Source of the DNA: Sulfidibacterium sp964549335
GTDB lineage: Bacteria; Bacteroidota; Bacteroidia; Bacteroidales; F082
Reading direction: 5' to 3'
Length of the DNA: 24,530 bases
Assembly: GCA_964549335.1 (NCBI GenBank)
Contig: CAZJUQ010000041.1
Span: 1 to 24,530 of the forward strand
Below, piece by piece: positions 7,347 through 15,500 of this stretch (the stretch's first letter is position 1; each line of letters begins with the position of its first letter). The notes beneath the pieces are model-generated. The model worked only from the letters and a program-made list of their open reading frames with translations, had not been told where the DNA came from and did no database searches. A program made the position numbers and the translations under genes.

Positions 7347-8978
7347 ATGAGAAAAATTACAATTACCCTTTTAAGCCTTATTATGGCTGTTAGTATCTCT
7401 TATGCCGGTGGTCTTGTTACAAACACCAATCAAAGTGCGGCGTGGACGCGTTTATTGGTAAGAGATGCTTCTACAGGTATTGATGCGGCATATTACAATC
7501 CCGCAGGATTAACAAAACTGAAAGACGGGTTTCATATCAGTATCAGTAACCAAACTATCTTTCAAACAAAATACATAACCAATACCTTTATGTATTTGAA
7601 CAATCACGATTTCCAAGGTGATGTTTTTGCACCTGTATTTCCCGGTTTTTATGCCGCATATAAAACCGGCAAATTTGCTTTTTCGGTAGGTTTTAATCCT
7701 ATTGGAGGTGGAGGAAGTGCCGAATTTTCCAAGGGCTTACCTTCAATTGAGGTTCCCATTTCGAGCCTGAAAGGTTCGCTTGCACCGCTTGGAGTTACCG
7801 GGTATTCGGCGGATATTTATTTTAACGGTTCGTCGGTTTACTGGGGTTTACAGGCGGGTATCAGCTATGCTGTAAACGATAACATTTCGTTTTATCTCGG
7901 AGCAAGGTACGTTATGGCCAAAAACACTTACGAGGGTTATGTAAAGGATGTTACTTTAACGCTTGCCGACGGCAGTTCGGTTAGAGCCGACGATTTTATG
8001 AATTCCACGGGCGACCAAGCCGAACTGGGTGCACAAGCCGCCACAAGTGCGGCCAACGGTATGCAGCCTTTGATTGACAACGGTGTAGGTCCTTTGACTT
8101 TCGATCAGGCTGTTGCCGCGGGTGTAATTACTCAAGAGCAGGCTCAACAAATGCAAGGCGGGCTTATCCAGTTGGGTTATCCTGCCGACGTGGTTGCAAA
8201 TATGACTATTGAAACCGCACAGTCGTCGTATATTTCATCGGCTGAGCACCTTACGGGTGTGGCACAACAAATGCATGCCGGTGCAGGTCTTATGGCCGAC
8301 CAGGAAGCCGATGTAACTCAAACCGGTAACGGTATAACTCCCATTGTCGGTCTTAACTTAACGTTTTTCGATGAAACCGTTAACATAGGCGTGAAATATG
8401 AATTTAAAACCAAATTGGATTTAACAAATTCAACTCCTCAGGGAAAAGGCTTTGTTATAGGTTACAATCCCGACGGAACAAAAAAAGAGATGTTCCCCGA
8501 CGGTGCCGTTACAAATGCCGATATGCCTGCAATGTTATCCATAGGAACGCAAATTGCCATGAGCGACAAGGTTACTTTCCATTTCGGTTACCACACCTAT
8601 TTCGATAAAAATACCGGTTGGGAAAATGCAGACGAAATCAATGGTAACTCATTTGAAGCGGCTGTAGGTATTGAGTATAGCTTTAACGACAAATTTTTGC
8701 TCAGCGGCGGTTATCTCTTTGCAAAATCGGATGTGAAAAAGGCTTATCAATCGGACTTTAGTTACACCGTGCCCTCAAACACTTTGGGATTTGGAGGTGC
8801 ATACAAATTTAACGACACATTTACTTTGCAGTTCGGCGGTTACTACGTGGCTTACAACAGAGACCAGGCTCCGGGCAGCTACAATGTGGGAGATACACCG
8901 GTACCTTATACCGAAAAATATCATACCGAAACTTACGGAATTTCCGTAGGACTTGATATTTCCCTTTTGAAAAAATAA
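7347..8978 (+). CDS. OmpP1/FadL family outer-membrane transporter
   Basis: A 543-residue beta-barrel with a clear signal peptide (residues 1-20, cut after SYA). The mature end GGLVTNTNQSAAW...LVRDAST and the AYYNPAGL motif (48-55) are the FadL plug signatures. The rest alternates short amphipathic strands such as VYWGLQAGISYAV, FYLGARYVM and LLSGGYLFAK. The protein ends ISVGLDISLLKK, whereas barrels of this type usually end close to an aromatic residue. Family members carry long-chain fatty acids or other hydrophobic compounds across the outer membrane. An Ala/Gln-rich, probably helical insert at about 206-325 separates barrel strands and makes it longer than the usual 430-480 residues. It is monocistronic: its own leader in front and a strong terminator behind. 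Confidence 0.9.
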   Translation: MRKITITLLSLIMAVSISYAGGLVTNTNQSAAWTRLLVRDASTGIDAAYYNPAGLTKLKDGFHISISNQTIFQTKYITNTFMYLNNHDFQGDVFAPVFPGFYAAYKTGKFAFSVGFNPIGGGGSAEFSKGLPSIEVPISSLKGSLAPLGVTGYSADIYFNGSSVYWGLQAGISYAVNDNISFYLGARYVMAKNTYEGYVKDVTLTLADGSSVRADDFMNSTGDQAELGAQAATSAANGMQPLIDNGVGPLTFDQAVAAGVITQEQAQQMQGGLIQLGYPADVVANMTIETAQSSYISSAEHLTGVAQQMHAGAGLMADQEADVTQTGNGITPIVGLNLTFFDETVNIGVKYEFKTKLDLTNSTPQGKGFVIGYNPDGTKKEMFPDGAVTNADMPAMLSIGTQIAMSDKVTFHFGYHTYFDKNTGWENADEINGNSFEAAVGIEYSFNDKFLLSGGYLFAKSDVKKAYQSDFSYTVPSNTLGFGGAYKFNDTFTLQFGGYYVAYNRDQAPGSYNVGDTPVPYTEKYHTETYGISVGLDISLLKK

Positions 8979-9000
8979 CTTTTGTCATAACAAAGTAGTG

Positions 9001-9030
9001 AAAACTGCCTGTATTTTTACAGGCAGTTTT
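9001..9030 (+). terminator. Rho-independent terminator after the porin gene
   Basis: A perfect 13-base inverted repeat, 9001-9013 against 9018-9030, with a four-base T loop and a GC-rich core (CTGCCTG/CAGGCAG). It is followed by more T residues (9031-9032) and starts 22 bases after the porin stop. It separates the porin from the hybrid sensor gene downstream. The A-run on the 5' side would also let it work in the opposite direction. Confidence 0.92.
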
Positions 9031-9050
9031 TTGTTTGTCCGAATTTTGTT

Positions 9051-9058
9051 TATTTTTG
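9051..9058 (+). promoter_or_regulatory. Possible promoter of the hybrid sensor gene
   Basis: TATTTTTG matches TAnnTTTG. A TTTG about 17 bases further upstream overlaps the end of the terminator and is slightly too close for the usual spacing. Transcription from here would start near 9065, favouring the ATG at 9087 over the TTG at 9075. Confidence 0.45.
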
Positions 9059-9086
9059 AATCTCATTATTCTTTTTGTCGAAAAAT

Positions 9087-10955
9087 ATGTCTAAATCAAC
9101 TTTTTACGCGTTAATATCGCTGTTGTTTCTGGCAGGTTGTTTTGGGGGGGGTAACTCTTTCTCGCAAAATACGGCTAACACCGTTAATGAAGACAGCCTG
9201 AAAGAAGCGGTAAATAAAACCGCCGGTTTGAGTAAAGTTAAAGCAATAAAAAAGTTGATACATTATTACGGTGATAAAGATTTGAACGGGATGAAGATGT
9301 ATGTTGACAAGTATATCTCACAGCCCGATTCCATTGTTTCAACGGTTGAAAAAAGAAGATTCTTAAAAGAGTTGTCAAAAATTTTTGCATCGTACAACGA
9401 CTATAAAACTTCCTATTACCTGTTGCAAAAAGCCGACAGTTTGATTAACAAAAACGACTACATTCCTGCAAAAAGCGAAACATTAAAAATGTACGTAACC
9501 AACAACGACCGAAAAAATATTGCCTTTTATTTTTTTGTTGCAACTTTAATGTTTTTTGTGGCGGCTCTCGTATTTTTTATTTGGACAAACCAAAAAAGAA
9601 AAGTTGAGATAAACAATTATAAAAACATAAAAAAGGCATTACTCTCCGAATTGGATAAAAAGAAAGCCGAACTGGAAGAAAGGGTTGAGAAAAAAACACA
9701 AGAACTTAAAAAGCAGGTTGATGAACTTGCAGAAAAGGAGACGGCGCTTAAAACCGAACTGAAAAGGGCGGAAGAGGCAAACTATTTGAAAAACGCCTTT
9801 TTGGCGAATATAGGTTTTGATATACGCACCCCTTTGAACAGTATTATCGGTTTTGCCAATTTGTTGGAAACCGAACTTGCCGTCCGAAAAAGCAAGGAAT
9901 TGTACAATTATGCCGATAACATTGAGCAGAGCGGATATTTTTTGTTGAAAATGCTTGATAATGTCATCGACATATCGGCTTTGGAGGCTAATAAGTTGGA
10001 ACTGAAAATAGCACCGGTGGATTTATCAACCATAATAAACGCTATATCTCCGGCCTATTCGCTAAAAGCAAAAGAGAAAAACCTGATTTTTAAAACTAAA
10101 GTCGATGACGAACTACCTCCGGTATTGGCAGATAAAAACGGCTTGAAAAAGGTGTTGAAACAGATTATCGACAATGCTTTCCAATTTACAAGCGAAGGGT
10201 TTGTTACCGTGTCGTGTTCTTACGACGAAAGTCATGACCTGGCTGTTATCGAAGTGAAAGATACGGGTATAGGAATGGATGAATTGCTTCAGGAAAACAT
10301 CAGAAAGACCATAAACGGGATAACCGGAGAGAACTATTCCCAAGGTGCAGGTGTCGGGTTGAAACTTGCCAAAAAATATATGGAGATAATGAACGGGCAA
10401 CTGCTTATCAACTCTTCGCCCGGCGAAGGCACTACGGTTACAATTCAAGTTCCGTGCAGCAAAACCTCGGAGATTGTCGTATTGAAAGAGGGTGATGAAC
10501 CCGTAGCTTCAGATGGCGTGCAGGTTACGGCAACTCTTCACGATTTGGGGAAACTCGATTTCTTTGTTGTGGAAGACGACAGAATGAACAGAATGATCAT
10601 TGAAAAAATCCTCTCCAAAGAGGGGACGGTTACCTTGGCTGTTGACGGCGACGATTGTATGGATATTGTCAGCTCGGAAGCATCCAAAGGACACTACTTC
10701 CAGGTTATGCTTTTCGATATAAACCTGCCCGAACCGTGGGACGGTGTGAAGCTTATGAAAGAGATACGGAAAAAATATCCCAAATATCGTAAAATACCTT
10801 TTATAGCCCAAACGGCATATGCCATGGCAGGCGACAAAGAACGGTTTTTAAAAGAGGGTTTCGACAGTTATGTCTCCAAGCCCATTGATAAAAACGAACT
10901 CATAGGGGTTGTAAGGCAGCAATTGGAAATCTTCGGAAACCGGAAAACAAAATAA
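9087..10955 (+). CDS. Hybrid sensor kinase-like protein lacking the phosphoacceptor histidine
   Basis: Reading from ATG 9087 gives 622 residues (TTG 9075 would add four). In order: a lipoprotein-like signal ending LAGC (Cys18), a periplasmic segment of about 125 residues with helical, TPR-like character, a membrane helix (about 145-166), a coiled coil (about 178-232), a HisKA-like dimerisation helix, a HATPase domain and a receiver domain. The H-box reads NIGFDIRTPLN: Phe244 (codon 9816-9818) stands where the phosphorylated His should be. ATP-binding boxes look intact (N363; D392-x-G394-x-G396; G420-x-G-x-G), as is the receiver (E/D cluster 496-498, D544, T576, K598). It is therefore predicted unable to autophosphorylate in the usual way, though it could bind ATP and its receiver could be phosphorylated by a partner. 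No partner regulator is adjacent. Confidence 0.88.
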   Translation: MSKSTFYALISLLFLAGCFGGGNSFSQNTANTVNEDSLKEAVNKTAGLSKVKAIKKLIHYYGDKDLNGMKMYVDKYISQPDSIVSTVEKRRFLKELSKIFASYNDYKTSYYLLQKADSLINKNDYIPAKSETLKMYVTNNDRKNIAFYFFVATLMFFVAALVFFIWTNQKRKVEINNYKNIKKALLSELDKKKAELEERVEKKTQELKKQVDELAEKETALKTELKRAEEANYLKNAFLANIGFDIRTPLNSIIGFANLLETELAVRKSKELYNYADNIEQSGYFLLKMLDNVIDISALEANKLELKIAPVDLSTIINAISPAYSLKAKEKNLIFKTKVDDELPPVLADKNGLKKVLKQIIDNAFQFTSEGFVTVSCSYDESHDLAVIEVKDTGIGMDELLQENIRKTINGITGENYSQGAGVGLKLAKKYMEIMNGQLLINSSPGEGTTVTIQVPCSKTSEIVVLKEGDEPVASDGVQVTATLHDLGKLDFFVVEDDRMNRMIIEKILSKEGTVTLAVDGDDCMDIVSSEASKGHYFQVMLFDINLPEPWDGVKLMKEIRKKYPKYRKIPFIAQTAYAMAGDKERFLKEGFDSYVSKPIDKNELIGVVRQQLEIFGNRKTK

Positions 10956-10993
10956 CCTTATAATACATATGTTCGCCCCGGGGGTATCCCTTG

Positions 10994-11974
10994 TTATTTA
11001 GCCCTTTCAATGGAATAGGTAATGATATCTTCCAGAGCTTTGCGCGAAGGGTTATCCGGAAATTCGTTTAACAGGTTAATGGCTCTGTTTTTGTATTCGT
11101 TCATTATTCTTTTTGCATATTCCATTCCATTGGAACTTTTAACGGCAATAATTATTTTGTCCACGTCCTTTGCCGTTACGTTTTTCTTTTTAAAGGTTCT
11201 GATAATATCTCTTTTTTGTTTTCCTGGAATATGTTGTAGCATATTTATTAGTGGCAGGGTCATCTTTTTTTCCTTAATATCGGTTCCTTTGGGTTTTCCC
11301 GTAATATTTTTCTTGTTGTAATCCAGCAGGTCATCTTTTATCTGAAAGGCTATTCCCGCCCATTCGCCTATTTGGCGCATCTTTTCAATCTCCTCCATGT
11401 TGTTGCTTACCGAAGCGGCTCCGCATCCGAAAGCGGCAGCCATTAACGAAGCGGTCTTTTTTCTTATCACCTCAAAATAGACCTCTTCGGTAATATCAAG
11501 ACGTCTTGCTTTTTCCATTTGCAGCAGTTCGCCTTCGCTCATATCTTTTACCGCACGCGATATTATCTCAAGCAGTTCGTAATCTTTACTTTCGAGTGCA
11601 GTAAGCATTCCCCTCGATAAAAGATAATCGCCTGCCAATACCGCCACTTTGTTTTTCCACAAAGCGTTAACGGTAAAGAGATTTCTGCGGTGGTCAGAGT
11701 TGTCCACAACGTCATCGTGTACAAGGGTTGCCGTATGCAGAAGTTCAATCAATGTTGCTGCGCGGTAGGTGGTTTCGTTTATTCCTCCCAGCATTTTTGC
11801 ACTATAAAGAACAACTACCGGACGTATTTGTTTGCCTTTGGTGCTCAAAATATAGTTCATAATTATATTGAGCAACGGTACATTGCTTTTAACTGCTGCT
11901 TTGAAAAAGGTCTCGAAATTATTCAGCTCCTTTTTTATGGGGGCTTTAATTTCCGACAATACGGCACTTTTCAT
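10994..11974 (-). CDS. ispB: Long-chain trans-polyprenyl diphosphate synthase
   Basis: A 326-residue enzyme reading from ATG 11974 (an ATG at 12004 would add ten residues overlapping the preceding gene's end). Visible motifs: GKQIRP (47-52), the first Asp-rich motif D87-D-V-V-D91 inside LLHTATLVHDDVVD, and the second D214-D-L-L-D218 after FQIK. The family adds isopentenyl diphosphate units to an allylic primer. The small residues Ala82/Thr83 just before the first Asp motif favour long products such as hepta- or octaprenyl diphosphate, the likely use being the menaquinone side chain. The gene follows the NSS transporter and its small subunit at 26 bases and may share their transcript. Confidence 0.92.
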   Translation of the reverse strand: MKSAVLSEIKAPIKKELNNFETFFKAAVKSNVPLLNIIMNYILSTKGKQIRPVVVLYSAKMLGGINETTYRAATLIELLHTATLVHDDVVDNSDHRRNLFTVNALWKNKVAVLAGDYLLSRGMLTALESKDYELLEIISRAVKDMSEGELLQMEKARRLDITEEVYFEVIRKKTASLMAAAFGCGAASVSNNMEEIEKMRQIGEWAGIAFQIKDDLLDYNKKNITGKPKGTDIKEKKMTLPLINMLQHIPGKQKRDIIRTFKKKNVTAKDVDKIIIAVKSSNGMEYAKRIMNEYKNRAINLLNEFPDNPSRKALEDIITYSIERAK

Positions 11975-12000
11975 AATGGTAAAATTAACTCTTTTGCAAA

Positions 12001-12141
12001 TCAATTGTTGTCAAAATCATCAATTTCGTTACCCTTTTCCGGTTTTTCCGGTTTTTTTAATACCTTTAAAAGGAAATATATGGATATTACGGTTACCGTT
12101 CCTTGTACCAATATCATCAATGTTAATGCCGGTGTGCTCAT
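12001..12141 (-). CDS. MetS-like small subunit of the NSS transporter
   Basis: A 46-residue frame: Met-Ser-Thr-Pro-Ala, one membrane helix (about residues 6-26, LTLMILVQGTVTVISIYFLL), then a charged tail K-K-P-E-K-P-E-K and an acidic end DDFDNN. Its ATG overlaps the stop codon of the NSS transporter (ATGA, 12138-12141), implying coupled translation. In Corynebacterium MetP/MetS and related systems, a one-helix MetS peptide encoded right after an NSS transporter is required for uptake; the N-terminal M-S-T/S-P/S-A and size fit that family. Substrate is therefore probably an amino acid (methionine or alanine in the known case). The gene is short enough to be missed by standard length cut-offs. 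Confidence 0.78.
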   Translation of the reverse strand: MSTPALTLMILVQGTVTVISIYFLLKVLKKPEKPEKGNEIDDFDNN

Positions 12142-13814
12142 GCTTTTGATTTTTTTGATAATGATTTACGTTTTTTCGAAGCAATATGAACAAGATAGCT
12201 CAAACCGACAAAGGTTAGAACCAATAATACTCGTGACATATCTTTAAAGAACATCAATGTGGGAACTCCGTCGATAAACCATATAACCTTTTCGTCAACA
12301 TGGATAATTTGTCCTATGATACTATCGTGAGCCCACGGCCAAGAGCCTTGCGTAAACAGTTGATGAATTGCCGTTTGCCAATCGGATACTTCGCCGTTTA
12401 AAGGTTTTATCAGAGCCGAAATAAAAATGGTCAAAATAAAAAGCGGTGTAATCCACTTGATGACGAATTTATAAAAAAGCGGCACTTTTATGTCGGCTCC
12501 CCTGTTTATCTCTTTCCATCCTTTATCAACTCCGAATATCCAGGCAAAAAGAATTATTTCGGCAGTTGCGAATATTACGAGCGACACTGTTCCCGTCCAA
12601 TAATCGTACTCGTCGAACACGCCGTACTCAAAAAACAGTATTGTAGGCAAAGCCATTATCATTATAACAATACCGAGAACCACCGCACTTTTCACTCTAC
12701 CCCAGTTAAATTCGTCTTCCACGAAATTCATGAATGGCGTACCCATTGCAAGCGACGAGGTAATACCCGCAATAAAAAGAAGTCCGAACCAAGCTACACC
12801 TGCAAATGTGGCAAGCAGTGGACCCCACTGGTCGAACAGGTAAGGCATGGTTTTGAAAGCCATCATAAAACCGGCATTCTCTTTTACCCAATCTATTCCC
12901 ATATATCCCACTGCAATGGGAATAACCACCGAGGCGCCCAAAACTATTTCCACAAATTCGTTCATCCACCCTGCCGTCATGGCATTCAGGGCTATATCGT
13001 CGTTTTTCTTTACAAAAGCCGAATAGCAATGTATGGTTCCCATACCTACCGAAAGTGTGAAAAATATCTGTCCCGCCGCAGCAAGCCATATTTTGGGATT
13101 GCCGAGGCTGTCGTAATCGGGTTTCCACAAAAAGTCGAGACCTGCCCACGAATTGCATGTGTCGCAACCTATTCCCGTATCTCCGAGGAAAACGCCTTTG
13201 ACGGCAAGAAAAATGCCGAACAGTATCAGCAAGGGCATGGCTATTTTAGCCACCTTTTCGGTTCCTCCTTCAAGTCCTTTCGACAAAACATAAACGTTCA
13301 GTGCCAGTGTTACGAAAAATGCCGCAATTGCAAGCAACGGAAAATTTGGGTCCACATGGTGTCCTATGTTGCCGCCGTGTATTCCCGCATAGGTGTCGAA
13401 CGTTGCACTGACTTGCTCGGGTGTCATTCCTGCAAATTCCTGAAAAAGGGATTTAAAGGTATAGCTTAACGTCCACGATTCGATATATGTGTAATACGAA
13501 ATAATACCGAGATTTGTGAAAATCCCGAAAACACCAACATATTTCCATAACCTCTTTTTGCCGATGCTGTCGAAAATAAAGGGTGTGGAGTGGTTTCCCC
13601 TTACTCCTCCGTACCTGCCCATCGACCATTCCACCCAGAGCAGAGGAATGCCCATTAATAAAAAAGAGACAAAGTAGGGAATTATGAAGGTGCCTCCTCC
13701 GTTTTGTACCGCTTGTACCGGAAATCGCAGAAAATTACCTAAACCTACCGCATTGCCCGCCATCGCAAGGATGAGACCTATTCGCGAACCCCATCCCTCT
13801 TTTACTTTTGCCAT
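12138..13814 (-). CDS. Sodium-dependent NSS family amino-acid transporter
   Basis: A 558-residue inner-membrane protein with about twelve hydrophobic helices. The first carries the NSS signature AGNAVGLGNFLRFP (residues 19-32), whose unwound Gly-rich stretch binds sodium and substrate in LeuT. Further conserved parts are GGGTFIIPYF (39-48), TFDTYAGIHG in the loop before TM3, and AAAGQIFFTLSVGMGTIHCYSAF for TM6-like sequence. It imports an amino acid or similar compound with sodium. The gene directly after it encodes a MetS-like one-helix subunit, which points to the MetP-type branch. Four-base overlap with that gene supports a two-component transporter. Substrate is not determinable from sequence. 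Confidence 0.92.
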   Translation of the reverse strand: MAKVKEGWGSRIGLILAMAGNAVGLGNFLRFPVQAVQNGGGTFIIPYFVSFLLMGIPLLWVEWSMGRYGGVRGNHSTPFIFDSIGKKRLWKYVGVFGIFTNLGIISYYTYIESWTLSYTFKSLFQEFAGMTPEQVSATFDTYAGIHGGNIGHHVDPNFPLLAIAAFFVTLALNVYVLSKGLEGGTEKVAKIAMPLLILFGIFLAVKGVFLGDTGIGCDTCNSWAGLDFLWKPDYDSLGNPKIWLAAAGQIFFTLSVGMGTIHCYSAFVKKNDDIALNAMTAGWMNEFVEIVLGASVVIPIAVGYMGIDWVKENAGFMMAFKTMPYLFDQWGPLLATFAGVAWFGLLFIAGITSSLAMGTPFMNFVEDEFNWGRVKSAVVLGIVIMIMALPTILFFEYGVFDEYDYWTGTVSLVIFATAEIILFAWIFGVDKGWKEINRGADIKVPLFYKFVIKWITPLFILTIFISALIKPLNGEVSDWQTAIHQLFTQGSWPWAHDSIIGQIIHVDEKVIWFIDGVPTLMFFKDMSRVLLVLTFVGLSYLVHIASKKRKSLSKKSKA

Positions 13815-13896
13815 ATTATTGATATTTGCAATAAAAACAAAATAACGTGCAATTATAACAATAATAACGGCAATTTTTTATAAAAACGGGAAAAAT

Positions 13897-14739
13897 TTAT
13901 ATAAAATCCGCCAGTTTGCCGGCCTCTTTTACTCTTACTCCTTTGTCGGTATTGTGCAATATTGCAGCCTCGTGATACAAATCGTGTTCGAAAAAGAGGA
14001 TAATACTCTTTTCCAATGCTTGTTTATAAAAACGTTCCCTGTCTTTTAAAGTGATTAGCGGGCGTGTGTCGTAAGCCATAATCCAGGGCATTGGAATATG
14101 TGCCGTTGAGGGCATCAAATCGGCCATAAAGGCTATCTTTTTATTATCGTAATTAATGACGGGTATTATCTGTCCGGCCGTATGACCGTCGTACAGTTGA
14201 AATTCGATACCGGGAATGTGTTCGCCTTCGTTTTCAACGATTTTAAGGTGTCCGCTCTCTTCTATGGGGATGATATTCTCTTTTAAAAACGATGCTTTTT
14301 CCCGCCTGTTGGGGTTGGTAGCCCATTCGAACTGTTTGCGGCTAACCCAGTATTGTGCATTGGGAAAAGCGAGTTCGTATCCCGTTTTATCTTTGTTCCA
14401 TTTTACACTGCCGCCGCAATGGTCGAAGTGCATGTGGGTTAATATTACGTCGGTAATATCTTCTGTTGTTACTCCGGCTTTTGCAAGCGAATTTTCCAAA
14501 GTGTCTTCGCCGTTTAGATAGTAATGTTTAAGGAATTTTTCGTCTTGTTTGTCGCCTATTCCGTTATCAATCAAAATTTTTCTCTCTCCATCCTCAATCA
14601 GCAGACAACGCATTGCCCAGTTGCAAAGGTTGTTTTCGTCGGCAGGATAGACTTTCGACCACAAAACTTTGGGCACCACGCCGAACATGGCGCCGCCGTC
14701 CAGTTTTAAATTTCCCGTTTCTATTGGTGTTATTTTCAT
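13897..14739 (-). CDS. MBL-fold metallohydrolase (lactonase-like)
   Basis: A 280-residue protein reading from ATG 14739 (an upstream ATG at 14763 would add eight residues). The metal site is complete: H102-x-H104-x-D106-H107 in THMHFDHCGG, H186 in DGHTAGQ, D207 in FMADLMP and H252 in FEHDLYH. The layout, with an N-terminal ITPIETGNLKLDGGAMFGVVP and a CLLIED..ILIDNGIG strand pair, is that of the AHL-lactonase/AttM-like branch of the metallo-beta-lactamase superfamily. These two-metal enzymes hydrolyse lactones or esters, so quorum-signal hydrolysis is possible but unproven. No signal peptide is present, so it is cytosolic. It is a single-gene unit upstream of the NSS operon on the same strand. 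Confidence 0.87.
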   Translation of the reverse strand: MKITPIETGNLKLDGGAMFGVVPKVLWSKVYPADENNLCNWAMRCLLIEDGERKILIDNGIGDKQDEKFLKHYYLNGEDTLENSLAKAGVTTEDITDVILTHMHFDHCGGSVKWNKDKTGYELAFPNAQYWVSRKQFEWATNPNRREKASFLKENIIPIEESGHLKIVENEGEHIPGIEFQLYDGHTAGQIIPVINYDNKKIAFMADLMPSTAHIPMPWIMAYDTRPLITLKDRERFYKQALEKSIILFFEHDLYHEAAILHNTDKGVRVKEAGKLADFI

Positions 14740-14843
14740 CTTTTTACCGCTTTTGTTTTGCAATGAAAAACTCTATTTATCCTATTGTTTATGCGGCATG
14801 TTTTGTCCGTTACGGATATAATGCCGTTTTTGTTACTTTTTTG

Positions 14844-14851
14844 CAAAGGTA
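14844..14851 (-). promoter_or_regulatory. Possible promoter of the MBL-fold hydrolase gene
   Basis: The minus strand reads TACCTTTG, a match to TAnnTTTG, giving a leader of about 100 bases before the ATG at 14739. No -33 partner was seen at the usual distance. Confidence 0.4.
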
Positions 14852-14991
14852 ATAAAAAGCGGTCTCTGATTTTTTCTACTTTTGACGAAAAAAGCGGAAT
14901 TATAAAAAAAATAAAGCGGGAGTAAAATTTTTCAGCGAGTGCTGTAATTCCCGGTATGCTGTTTTTTTCTTGACTGTTAAATTTTATATTT

Positions 14992-15402
14992 ATGAAATTA
15001 TTGATGATATATTGTAACGAATTTTCGTACAATCCGGTAAGCAAGACTTTGGACGAATTTCCCGAGGTTTCGGAAGGGGACCGTTTCGAAAAAAGTTTGG
15101 TGGCTTTTATACAAACCGAAGCCGTGGATATGGAAAACGGAAAAGCCGTGGAGACAAAGTTGGTGAAAAATTTAAAATGGGCGGCAAAGAAAAACGGTAC
15201 AAACAGGGTGGTTTTACACTCCTTTGCCCATCTGTCGGAAAGTAAAGCCGAGCCCCGTTTTACAAAAGATCTTTTCGATGCTGCACAACAACGGATGATA
15301 AATGCGGGATATGAGTGCCGACAAACACCATTCGGGTATTTTCTCGATATCGACGTAAAAGCGCCGGGAGTTTCACAAGCCAGAATTTTCAAAAGCTTTT
15401 AA
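14992..15402 (+). CDS. Freestanding archaeal-type threonyl-tRNA synthetase editing domain
   Basis: A 136-residue protein that corresponds to the N-terminal editing domain of archaeal ThrRS, without any synthetase attached. Matching segments include the start MKLLMIYCNEFSY, EKSLVAFIQTEAVD (33-46), VVLHSFAHLSESKAEP (73-88) and TPFGYFLDIDVKAPG (112-126). The archaeal domain, which has a D-aminoacyl-tRNA deacylase-like fold, removes serine from mis-charged tRNA(Thr). His80 aligns with the conserved His of FAHLS. The position of the catalytic Lys after PFGYY in the Pyrococcus domain is Leu118 here, and the Tyr before it is Phe117. So editing chemistry may differ or be lost. Bacterial ThrRS enzymes use an unrelated editing domain, making the role of this one unclear. 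Confidence 0.82.
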   Translation: MKLLMIYCNEFSYNPVSKTLDEFPEVSEGDRFEKSLVAFIQTEAVDMENGKAVETKLVKNLKWAAKKNGTNRVVLHSFAHLSESKAEPRFTKDLFDAAQQRMINAGYECRQTPFGYFLDIDVKAPGVSQARIFKSF

Positions 15403-15417
15403 TGGAGTTTTAATGGA
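15397..15417 (+). repeat. Short direct repeat over the stop codon of the editing-domain gene
   Basis: TTTTAATGGA occurs twice (15397-15406 and 15408-15417) with one base between. The first copy contains the TAA stop. It looks like a small slippage duplication of no evident function. Confidence 0.6.
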
Positions 15418-15500
15418 AAGTGCAGCCTTTAGTGTAACTCCGCGGAAAGTTGTTTGCCGGAAAAAGACAATACGGTGTGTAAAGTAAAGAAAAACAATAA

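Noticed and set aside
11690..12247. A 185-codon plus-strand open frame spanning the polyprenyl synthase start, the small subunit and the NSS end
   Set aside because: It crosses three well-supported minus-strand genes and reads as a Cys/Phe-rich non-protein.
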